Source of the DNA: Polyangiaceae bacterium
GTDB lineage: Bacteria > Myxococcota_A > Polyangia > Polyangiales > Polyangiaceae
Direction: 5' to 3'
Assembly: GCA_022447485.1 (NCBI GenBank)
Contig: JAKVCH010000023.1
Coordinates: forward strand, 1 to 15,977
DNA: 15,977 nucleotides
The notes below the pieces were generated by a model. It was given only the letters and a program-made list of their open reading frames with translations, had not been told where the DNA came from and searched no databases. Both the position numbers and the translations under genes were made by a program. Below are positions 1-5,956 of the stretch, piece by piece. Each line of letters starts with the position of its first letter. The stretch's first letter is position 1.

Positions 1-92
1 GCGCCAGCGAAGCCCGCGCCAGCAAAGCCAGCCCCTGCGCCAGCGAAGCCCGCGCCAGCAAAGCCAGCCCCTGCGCCAGCGAAGACCGCGCC
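1..92 (+). repeat. 36-bp in-frame tandem repeat (two full copies and a partial third)
   Basis: Bases 1-36 and 37-72 are identical. Bases 73-92 repeat the first part of the unit with one change near base 85. The period is 36 bp (12 codons), so any change in copy number keeps the reading frame. Within each unit there is a shorter, degenerate repeat of the codons for Ala-Pro-Ala-Lys. The array begins at or before the window edge, so its true length is unknown. Confidence 0.85.
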
Positions 93-102
93 CAGCGAAT
101 GA
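1..102 (+). CDS. C-terminal end of a Pro/Ala/Lys-repeat protein (5' end outside window)
   Basis: Reading from base 1, the frame encodes 33 residues made almost entirely of Pro, Ala and Lys, and stops with TGA at 100-102. The unit is APAKPAPAKPAP, repeated, ending in KTAPSE. Such low-complexity basic tails occur in histone-H1-like or AlgP-like DNA-binding proteins and in Pro-rich linkers of envelope proteins. With the body of the protein missing I cannot choose between these. The stop codon overlaps the ATG of the next gene (ATGA), which supports this frame as real coding sequence and suggests translational coupling. It is on the opposite strand to most of the window, so it belongs to a separate transcription unit that converges on the methyltransferase gene at 323-1507. 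Confidence 0.6.
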   Translation, partial: APAKPAPAKPAPAPAKPAPAKPAPAPAKTAPSE

Positions 103-278
103 AGGTCCAAGAGACTGACTCCCCGGAGCTTTTGAGCGGAGCCGAAGAGTCAGCCCAAAGTGTGATTGCTTTGAGCTGCGAGGCCTGCGGTGACGAATTC
201 ATTCCTACGGCCGACAATCAAACGATGTGCTTCTCTTGTACTGTGCATTTTGGTTGTGCCTGTGCTGACGAGTCGTGA
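99..278 (+). CDS. Small Cys-rich (zinc-ribbon-like) protein, 59 aa
   Basis: The ATG at 99-101 overlaps the stop of the Pro/Ala/Lys-repeat gene in the four bases ATGA, and the frame stops with TGA at 276-278. The first half is acidic and Ser/Glu-rich with no predicted fold. The second half carries C27-x2-C30 (CEACG) and C44-x2-C47 (CFSC), a typical four-Cys zinc-binding layout, followed by H50, C53 and C55. There is no signal peptide or membrane segment, so a cytoplasmic protein is expected. I do not recognise the family. The knuckle CxxCGxxF resembles many small regulator or adaptor zinc ribbons, but function cannot be assigned. The overlap with the upstream gene suggests co-expression and perhaps partnership with the repeat protein. 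Support is the start-stop overlap and the Cys spacing. Confidence 0.6.
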   Translation: MKVQETDSPELLSGAEESAQSVIALSCEACGDEFIPTADNQTMCFSCTVHFGCACADES

Positions 279-289
279 AGGTAACTCAT

Positions 290-307
290 GCGGCAGAGAG
301 CAGCCGC
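290..307. terminator. Weak hairpin between converging genes
   Basis: GCGGC (290-294) pairs with GCCGC (303-307) around an 8-base loop, followed by TTGTT on the + strand. It lies in the 44-bp gap between the stop of the + strand small gene (278) and the stop of the - strand methyltransferase gene (323), where a terminator is expected. The stem is only 5 bp and the T tract is poor, so this is tentative. Confidence 0.25.
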
Positions 308-322
308 TTGTTAACACTGCCG

Positions 323-1507
323 TTACTCAACAGAGGCGTTCACTGTGCTCAGGTAGAGCCCTTCGGTGAAAGCAGGTGGAACAGGATGGTCGGCTCCTTG
401 AAAGACTCGGTCGAAGACTGTGATCGTTCGCTGAGCGTCCCCAGCGCCGAGGGCAAGACAGCGCTCAACATCACCTATACCAATGACGGCCGAACAGGAA
501 CTCAGCACCACGACCCCCCCCGGAGCACAGCTACCGACGGCGCCTTTGGCGATACGACGAAAAGCGGACATGGCTCTCTTGTAGGCTCCCCGATGAGGAG
601 CGAGCTTGGGAGGGTCGGCGATCACGATATCCCAGGTAGGAGATTGGGAGAGTAGGAATTCTTTTGCGTCTGCTTTTTGAAAACGTACCTCGAGATGATT
701 CAATTGAGCGAGGCTTTTTCCGGCCTCCAATGCGGCTGCACTGGAGTCCACACAGAGCACATCTTTGGCTCCGGCCTGTTTCGCCTGTAGGCCAATCGCG
801 CCGACAAATGAGTAGGCGTCCAGGACGCTCTTTCCAGAGGCGAGGCGGGCAATACGCTGGCGCAGGGGGCGTTGGTCGAAATAGTAACCCGTTTTTTGAC
901 CCTCGATGGGCAGACGCAGCAAGAGGCCATTTTCTTCGGCCTCAAGGTGCGCAGGAACTTCTCCTCGGACCACCCCCTGCTGCAGCTGAAAACCTTCGCG
1001 ATCCGCTTCTTTTTGATTGCTACGATCAAGAATCGCGCGAGGCGCCCACACCTTCTCCAGCGCATCCAAAATGAGTTCGCGGCGATCGGCCATGCCTTTC
1101 GTACCAAATTGTACGACAAGCACATCGCCGAATCGATCGACGATTAAGCCAGGGAGGAAGTCGCCCTCGCTGTGGATCGCGCGGTAGCCCGTGAGGTTCT
1201 GAGATGTGCTGTTCAAGCCGGCGCTTTGTCGCCGTCTTTCCGCAGCTTGGAAACGAGCTTCGAGGAGCTCTTGGCTCAACTCTTCCTCGGCATTTCGAGT
1301 GTAGAGGCGAATGGCAATCGCTGAATTCGGCGAGTAGAAGCCACGTCCCAGGGCATTACCCTGGGCATCGAAGACCACCACGTCTTGACCTGGCCCGGGT
1401 GAGCCCTCGATACGTTCAATACCTTGAGGGAAGATCCAGGGATGCCCTGCCCAGACTGGTTTTACATGACCCCCTTTGAGTTGAATCTTGATAGGAGTAG
1501 CAGCCAT
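323..1507 (-). CDS. Class I SAM-dependent rRNA methyltransferase, RlmI-like (PUA + Rossmann)
   Basis: This 394-residue protein is close to the length of E. coli RlmI (23S rRNA m5C1962 methyltransferase, about 396 aa). An N-terminal PUA-like RNA-binding domain (residues about 5-75) includes WAGHPWIFPQGIERI. A central region follows, then the family signature GQKTGYYFDQRPLR (203-216). The SAM-binding fold begins with VLDAYSFVGAIGLQA (228-242). The catalytic segment is ADPPK (297-301), and SSCS (336-339) holds C338, the expected nucleophile of m5C enzymes. The role is cytosine-5 methylation of ribosomal RNA, in the cytoplasm. I chose the ATG at 1505-1507. A GTG at 1594 would add 29 residues, but it lies inside a short tandem repeat and gives a nonsense hydrophobic leader not seen in this family. 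No strong ribosome-binding site is visible. RlmK or another subfamily member is possible, so the exact target base is uncertain. Confidence 0.85.
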   Translation of the reverse strand: MAATPIKIQLKGGHVKPVWAGHPWIFPQGIERIEGSPGPGQDVVVFDAQGNALGRGFYSPNSAIAIRLYTRNAEEELSQELLEARFQAAERRRQSAGLNSTSQNLTGYRAIHSEGDFLPGLIVDRFGDVLVVQFGTKGMADRRELILDALEKVWAPRAILDRSNQKEADREGFQLQQGVVRGEVPAHLEAEENGLLLRLPIEGQKTGYYFDQRPLRQRIARLASGKSVLDAYSFVGAIGLQAKQAGAKDVLCVDSSAAALEAGKSLAQLNHLEVRFQKADAKEFLLSQSPTWDIVIADPPKLAPHRGAYKRAMSAFRRIAKGAVGSCAPGGVVVLSSCSAVIGIGDVERCLALGAGDAQRTITVFDRVFQGADHPVPPAFTEGLYLSTVNASVE

Positions 1508-1573
1508 AGGAACGACAGAATAAAGGGGGGAAATGGGAAAGAATGGCGCTGAAACGCTGAAGAGCCACAGTGT

Positions 1574-1632
1574 CAGAGCACGGCGCCAGAGCACGGCGCC
1601 AGAGCACGACGCCAGAGCACGGCGCCAGAGCT
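1574..1632. repeat. 13-bp direct tandem repeat, four copies plus a partial
   Basis: The unit CAGAGCACGGCGC occurs head to tail at 1574-1586, 1587-1599, 1600-1612 (one base changed) and 1613-1625. A partial copy at 1626-1632 runs almost into the stop codon of the reductase gene (1634-1636, - strand). Junctions create the palindrome GGCGCC. The period is not a multiple of three and the array is intergenic, so it is unlikely to be coding. It sits 67 bp or more upstream of the methyltransferase start. Confidence 0.85.
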
Positions 1633-1633
1633 C

Positions 1634-2617
1634 TCAGAGCCAGCCTTGTTCTTGGTACCAGTTGCCGGTGATCTTCACCCCTTCAGGGAATCGAACCTGG
1701 GGTTCCCAATTCAGAGCTCGACGAGCATCTGTATTGTCGCAAACCCAGCCGGCAGCATGGAGTTCATTGCATTTATCTAGAGTCAGCATCACCGCTTGGC
1801 CACTGATCTTTCCGTAGGCTTCGGTGAGGGCCGCAGCCCCTTTGACGAGATTTTGTGGCAAGGGGAGACGCAGCCAAGCCCGACGATTGAGCGCTTTTTC
1901 CACGTTATCAATCATCGCCTTAAAGGTGATCGGTGCACCGTCATCCAGATAGAAAACACTGCCGCTCTCGACTTCTGCATCAAGGGCGCGAATGCAGGCT
2001 GCCGCGCAATCTGGCCCGTAAATCATTGAGTACTTTGCCTCCAGCGGATTTGTGAGAGGCAAAACGCCCGACTTGACAGACTTGAAGAAGATCAGGATTT
2101 CTGAGTCCCGGGGGCCATAAATCGCTGGTGGCCTCAACACAACGGAGGCCAGACTCGAGGCCAGGAGTACTTTTTCCGCGGCAAGCTTGCTGCGGCCATA
2201 ACCGGTCACCGGCTTTGTCTCTTCTCCGACCCGGACTGGATCGCCCGAGGCATTGGAGGGACCACCAGCGGCCTGACTAGAGACAAGAACGAATCGCTCG
2301 ACTTTGCCCTCTTGAGCCTCGGCCGCTTCAACCAAGTTCTGAGTGCCCTCGGTATTGACCCGCAGGAATTCCTCAGGGCTTTTGGCCTTCACTAGGCCTG
2401 CAGCATGAATCACGCCCTCGACGCCGTCCATGGCCGCAAAGCAGCTCTCCCGATCGTCTACTGAGCCATAGACCAGCTCGACATTTTCGAGACTGGAGAG
2501 AAATTGTGTCTTGCTTGTTTTTCTGACCAACGCTCGCACAGAGCGTCCCGCTTGGCTGAGCTGTTCGGCAATATGCGAGCCAAGAAACCCGCTGGCGCCC
2601 GTTACTAAAATGGTCAC
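1634..2617 (-). CDS. NAD(P)-dependent epimerase/dehydratase-fold reductase (CerR-like candidate)
   Basis: This 327-residue extended short-chain dehydrogenase has the nucleotide-binding motif TGASGFLG (6-13), the HAAG segment (71-74), a catalytic-type Ser pair near 113-114 and the active-site Y140-x3-K144 (YGRSK). It has no signal peptide and should be cytosolic. The start is GTG at 2615-2617, which overlaps the stop of the upstream gene (GTGA); a GGAG about 10 bases upstream supports it. The coupled partner is a serine-palmitoyltransferase-like enzyme. In the known bacterial ceramide pathway, Spt makes the 3-keto long-chain base and an epimerase-fold enzyme called CerR reduces the keto group. 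This context makes a ketoreductase in long-chain-base or ceramide synthesis the best inference. The fold family is certain. The substrate is not, and a sugar-nucleotide or sterol-type substrate remains possible. Confidence 0.85.
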   Translation of the reverse strand: MTILVTGASGFLGSHIAEQLSQAGRSVRALVRKTSKTQFLSSLENVELVYGSVDDRESCFAAMDGVEGVIHAAGLVKAKSPEEFLRVNTEGTQNLVEAAEAQEGKVERFVLVSSQAAGGPSNASGDPVRVGEETKPVTGYGRSKLAAEKVLLASSLASVVLRPPAIYGPRDSEILIFFKSVKSGVLPLTNPLEAKYSMIYGPDCAAACIRALDAEVESGSVFYLDDGAPITFKAMIDNVEKALNRRAWLRLPLPQNLVKGAAALTEAYGKISGQAVMLTLDKCNELHAAGWVCDNTDARRALNWEPQVRFPEGVKITGNWYQEQGWL

Positions 2618-4182
2618 TTTTTCAAAACTCCGTATTTCTTGCCTACGGTTTCAAAAGCTTCCAGGGCGCGATCGAGTTGCTCTCGCTCGTGGGTCGCCAT
2701 GTAGCTGGTGCGGAGCATCGCGCTCTTCGGTGGCACTCCCGGAGAGATAAAGGGATTCGTGTAAACACCGTGCTCATCGAGCAACTCTTTCCACATCATG
2801 ATTGTCCGCAGATCTTGACGGATGTAGATGGGAATCACGGCGGTCTCAGTCTTGCCCAATTCGAAGCCCATGGCTCGCAAGTTATCCCGCATGTAGGTGA
2901 AGTTCTCGTGGAGCTTCTCGATGCGCCATTGCTCTTCTCGCATCACCTCGTATGCGGCCATGGCAGCAGCGATGCTCGGTGGAGCCGCAGCTGCGGCAAA
3001 CATAAAGCTCGGAGCGAAGTGCCTGATGTAGTCGAGGACTTTTCGGTCGCCGACGAGCCAGCCGCCCGTACTTGCAAATGACTTTGAGAAAGTTCCGCCC
3101 ATGAGGTCGACTTCTTTTTCTAAGCCAAAGTGGTGGGGGGTGCCCCGCCCCTCGGGACCGAGAACACCAAGCGCGTGGGCATCGTCAACGAAGACGCGGG
3201 CTTTGTGCTTTTTGACGACCGGCACGAGCTTGTCGAGATGAGCAATTTCACCCTCTGCAGAAAACACACCGTCGGTCACGACGAGAGCGCCTTCACTATC
3301 CTCGAGTTTTTCGAGGGCTCGGTCCAAAGAATCTGCGTCATTATGCTTGTAGCGCACCTGACGAGCTCCGGTGGCCATACCGAGGCGTACCCCGTCGTAA
3401 AGAGAGGCGTGAACATTTCGGTCGATCACGGCCACGCTATTTTTATTCGACATCAAGGCTGCCAGGGTGGCAAGGTTAACTTGGTAGCCTGTTGTGAACA
3501 CGAGTGCGGATTCTTTACCGTACCAAGCGGCTAACTTCTCTTCGAACTCTTCGTGGAGCTTCATCGAGCCATTCACCAATCGTGAACCAGTCATACTGGT
3601 GCCATAACGATCAATGGCATTTTTCGCGGCCTCGCGGACTTTCGGATGAGCAGTCAGGCCCAAGTAATTATTGGAGCCAAACATGATGACCCGCTTACCG
3701 TCGACAACAGCTTCGGGCCCATCGTTGTAATCGAGAGGCCGGAAGAAGGGGTAAATGCCCCGTTTGCGCGCGTTATCGGCCGCTGTGAATTTGTAGGCTT
3801 TTTCGAAGATATCTTTGCCACCGATGGAAGCGAGTGAGCGCCGCTCATTCATCGACTCTTCCAAATCTTCAGAACCCTCGCCCTGAGCTGCCGCATCGGA
3901 GCCAGTCGTCGGAGCCTTCTCCGTTTTCGCGGGCTTCTTGGTGGGAGCATCTTCGTCGAGGGCTGGGTCGACGTTGGGGAGGTCATAGCCGTCTTTGATG
4001 ATCTTGGCGGCTGCTTTGAGACGCTCGGGGGCGTCCATGAGTCCCTCCGCCACTTTCATGACGCGATCGTCGGTGACCCAACGCATGACTTCGGGATTAT
4101 CGAGCACCTTTTCAGTGACGATTTTTGTGCCTGTTTCAAAAACTTTGGCGCCTTGTTCGGCGAGAATATTTTTCAAGCTCAT
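2614..4182 (-). CDS. PLP-dependent alpha-oxoamine synthase, serine palmitoyltransferase-like, with N-terminal extension
   Basis: Members of this family condense an amino acid with an acyl thioester. From the ATG at 4180-4182 the protein has 522 residues; family members usually have about 390-420. The C-terminal 400 residues form the fold-type I enzyme: SNNYLGL near 170, GSRLVNG near 199, a stacking-type His in DRNVHAS (H258), the PLP-ring Asp in VDDAHALG (D334, H336), and the Schiff-base lysine K367 in GTFSKSFAS. That last motif resembles bacterial serine palmitoyltransferases (Bacteroidetes type) more than the TLGKA-type motif of BioF or Kbl. The first 120 residues are an extra helical segment followed by an acidic, Lys- and Ala-rich linker. 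A GTG at 4254 would add 24 residues; neither start has a clear ribosome site. The downstream gene overlaps by four bases. Substrates (serine and a long acyl chain) are inferred. Confidence 0.85.
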   Translation of the reverse strand: MSLKNILAEQGAKVFETGTKIVTEKVLDNPEVMRWVTDDRVMKVAEGLMDAPERLKAAAKIIKDGYDLPNVDPALDEDAPTKKPAKTEKAPTTGSDAAAQGEGSEDLEESMNERRSLASIGGKDIFEKAYKFTAADNARKRGIYPFFRPLDYNDGPEAVVDGKRVIMFGSNNYLGLTAHPKVREAAKNAIDRYGTSMTGSRLVNGSMKLHEEFEEKLAAWYGKESALVFTTGYQVNLATLAALMSNKNSVAVIDRNVHASLYDGVRLGMATGARQVRYKHNDADSLDRALEKLEDSEGALVVTDGVFSAEGEIAHLDKLVPVVKKHKARVFVDDAHALGVLGPEGRGTPHHFGLEKEVDLMGGTFSKSFASTGGWLVGDRKVLDYIRHFAPSFMFAAAAAPPSIAAAMAAYEVMREEQWRIEKLHENFTYMRDNLRAMGFELGKTETAVIPIYIRQDLRTIMMWKELLDEHGVYTNPFISPGVPPKSAMLRTSYMATHEREQLDRALEAFETVGKKYGVLKK

Positions 4183-4183
4183 G

Positions 4184-4197
4184 AGCGTTTGAACGCT
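4184..4197. promoter_or_regulatory. 14-bp dyad just upstream of the oxoamine synthase start
   Basis: AGCGTT-TG-AACGCT is a perfect inverted repeat with 6-bp arms and a 2-bp spacer, one base upstream of the chosen ATG (4180-4182, - strand). It occupies the position where a ribosome-binding site would sit and no Shine-Dalgarno sequence is visible. It could be a repressor operator or a small RNA hairpin that affects initiation. If translation really starts at the GTG at 4254, it would be inside coding sequence and meaningless. Confidence 0.3.
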
Positions 4198-4311
4198 AGT
4201 CCGCGATGCAGGATGTGTCGAGCGATCCGCTTTCTCTTGTGACTTTGGTCTCACAAATCGAAGCGGACCGGCGAGAAGAGCAGTTGAGTCGCTTCAACCT
4301 TGGTACAAGTT

Positions 4312-4339
4312 TGAAGTCGAGGGTGTTTCTTCGACTTCA
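4312..4339. other. 9-bp perfect stem-loop after truA
   Basis: TGAAGTCGA (4312-4320) and TCGACTTCA (4331-4339) are perfectly complementary around a 10-base loop. The element lies 20 bases past the truA stop (- strand) in the 177-bp gap before the oxoamine synthase gene. There is no U tract on the - strand side, so it is not a classic intrinsic terminator. It may be a transcript 3' end stabiliser, a factor-dependent terminator hairpin or a binding site. I see nothing else clear in this gap. Confidence 0.45.
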
Positions 4340-4359
4340 GATTTTAGTCGGACTGTAAA

Positions 4360-5220
4360 TCAGAGCTCTCGTTTGGACTGATTCGAATCAGTCTCTTCCT
4401 GGGGAAGACGGGGCCAACCCTCTTCGCCCCATTCTCGTAATTCTACGTGGTCGAGGTAGAGGCCGTGAGCCGGAGCGGTCATTCCTAAGTCGCGACGGTC
4501 TTGGGATGCAAAAGCGCGGGAAAAAACCTCAGGCTCCAGCTTTCCTCGCCCGATATCGACGAGGCTGCCGCAAATGATGCGCACCATATTATGCATGAAG
4601 CGATCCCCTTGCACCTTAATCTTGATCAGCTGAGGGTTTTGTGAGTGCCGTCGAATCTCGACCTGCGAGAGGGTGCGGATGGTTTCGTCTCGCGTATCGT
4701 GAGAACTGCGAAACGCCCCAAAGTCATGGGTGCCAATCAATGCCTGTGCAGCGTGCTGCATCCGCTCCAGGTTCAGGGCGTAGCGCACATGCCATGCTCG
4801 TTGATGATAATGTGCGTGGGACACAGGCTCGGCTAGGAGCTGGTATTCGTAGCGTTTCCAAAGGGGAGCCCGCCGTGGGTCAAACGATTCGGGCACGCGG
4901 GCAGCGTAGGTGATGCTGATATCTGGCGGCAGCAGGGGTGCCAGGGCAAGTATCCAACCCCGCATATTGATACCAGGCTTATGGGTGAGAAAGCTGACGG
5001 GCTGACGATTGGCATGCACGCCGGCATCGGTGCGGCTTGATGCATAAATGCGGCCGGCAGCAGGGTCGACTTGAGCGATGGCTTTTTCTAGCTCGCCAGC
5101 AACAGTACGCCCATTTTCTTGTCGCACCATGCCGCAATAGGCGCTGCCCCAATAGGCCACCAAGAGAAGTATCTTCTGTTGCTGAGCAGGTCCGACTTCT
5201 TCTTGTGAAGTATTTATCAT
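4360..5220 (-). CDS. truA: tRNA pseudouridine(38-40) synthase TruA
   Basis: TruA converts uridines 38-40 in the anticodon arm of tRNAs to pseudouridine, in the cytoplasm. The protein has 286 residues (E. coli TruA 270). The N-terminal half opens with LLLVAYWGSAYCGMVRQ, the family's first strand. It contains the catalytic motif SSRTDAGVHA with D65 as the active-site aspartate. Further family blocks are ESFDPRRAPLWKRYEYQL, IGTHDFGAFRS and DRFMHNMVRIICGSLVDIGRG, the last being the C-terminal tRNA-binding segment, and the frame ends with a short acidic tail. The ATG at 5218-5220 gives an N-terminus of about 15 extra residues before the first conserved strand. No strong ribosome site is visible. 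It lies 31 bp downstream of the lipoprotein gene and may share its transcript. Confidence 0.95.
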   Translation of the reverse strand: MINTSQEEVGPAQQQKILLLVAYWGSAYCGMVRQENGRTVAGELEKAIAQVDPAAGRIYASSRTDAGVHANRQPVSFLTHKPGINMRGWILALAPLLPPDISITYAARVPESFDPRRAPLWKRYEYQLLAEPVSHAHYHQRAWHVRYALNLERMQHAAQALIGTHDFGAFRSSHDTRDETIRTLSQVEIRRHSQNPQLIKIKVQGDRFMHNMVRIICGSLVDIGRGKLEPEVFSRAFASQDRRDLGMTAPAHGLYLDHVELREWGEEGWPRLPQEETDSNQSKREL

Positions 5221-5251
5221 TCTTCAGACGATCTTCGCCAGGGCACCTAGC

Positions 5252-5875
5252 CTAGGGCGCGCAGCCGGCATCTGTTGCTCGGACTTGCCATTCACTCAAG
5301 CGTTCATCCAAGTAGCGGCCCGGGCAGTAGCCGCCCTCATAGGCTTCGCTATTAAAACAATTCGCACTGCTTGCCCGGGATTGCCAATCGGCAATCGATT
5401 CACCCTCTTGCTGACCGGGGCAGAAGAGGTTGCAGCCTCCCATCGTCTCGATCACGCTGGGGTTCGGCCAACAGCGCAACTGACAGACGCGAGCTTGCCA
5501 GTCAGCTTGGCTTTCGTAGCTTTGTTGACCGGGACAATTTGTCAGCTCTCCTGCAGAAAAACAGCCCGCTGCCGCCGCTCGGTTTTGCCAGTCGAGCTGG
5601 GTCTCCACTGGCACTCCGTCGTTCTCGCTCATGTCTTGACCAGGACAGCCCGCATCGCCCTGGCCTGCAGGCGTAATGCAGCGATTGGCTTCGGACGCAC
5701 TTCGCCATTGTCGCTGGCCCTCGTCGTCGGCTGCGAAGTCTTCCCTGCGTGGACAGTCGGGAATCACTCCAGTTTCGCAGCCCAGGGTTGCTCCGAGAAG
5801 GCAGCACAGTAATCCGAGCGCCGCGGAACCTTGAGGGCGAGTCGCCGCTTTTTTCAAAGAAAGGCCGAAGTTCAT
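5252..5875 (-). CDS. Putative lipoprotein with five CPGQ...W-x8-C repeats
   Basis: The 207-residue product begins with a Lys-containing stretch and a hydrophobic segment (residues 17-32) ending in TLGC, with C33 as a plausible though imperfect lipidation site. It should therefore be secreted and probably anchored in the outer membrane. The rest is five degenerate repeats, each opening with CP (usually CPGQ) and closing with Trp then Cys: C41-C66, C77-C105, C114-C135, C152-C173 and C184-C205. The core is [DE]WQxR, and the Trp-to-closing-Cys distance is nine positions in every repeat (W57, W96, W126, W164, W196). The last three repeats have exactly 20 residues between the Cys pair. Two extra Cys (131, 148) could form a further disulfide. 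I do not recognise the family. A disulfide-stabilised surface protein is a reasonable inference, but its function is unknown. The start is ATG at 5873-5875. Confidence 0.75.
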   Translation of the reverse strand: MNFGLSLKKAATRPQGSAALGLLCCLLGATLGCETGVIPDCPRREDFAADDEGQRQWRSASEANRCITPAGQGDAGCPGQDMSENDGVPVETQLDWQNRAAAAGCFSAGELTNCPGQQSYESQADWQARVCQLRCWPNPSVIETMGGCNLFCPGQQEGESIADWQSRASSANCFNSEAYEGGYCPGRYLDERLSEWQVRATDAGCAP

Positions 5876-5956
5876 AGGCTGAGCCTAGACCCAAATAGCC
5901 CATCATGGGTAGGGGGCAGCCGTGAGAATCTGCTGGGCCGGGGCCTCGGCTGCCGA

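Noticed and set aside
275..655. Open + strand frame of 126 codons
   Set aside because: It is the antisense of the RlmI-like gene with no recognisable features, as are the other long opposite-strand frames over truA, ffh and the oxoamine synthase.
1508..1594. N-terminal extension of the RlmI-like protein from a GTG at 1594
   Set aside because: It is encoded partly by the 13-bp repeat and is absent from the family; MAATPIK at 1507 gives the normal length.
1574..1632. CRISPR-like array
   Set aside because: The 13-bp units are directly adjacent with no spacers, and there is no cas gene.
4183..4254. Upstream GTG start for the oxoamine synthase
   Set aside because: No ribosome site, and the added 24 residues are low in structure; kept as an alternative only.
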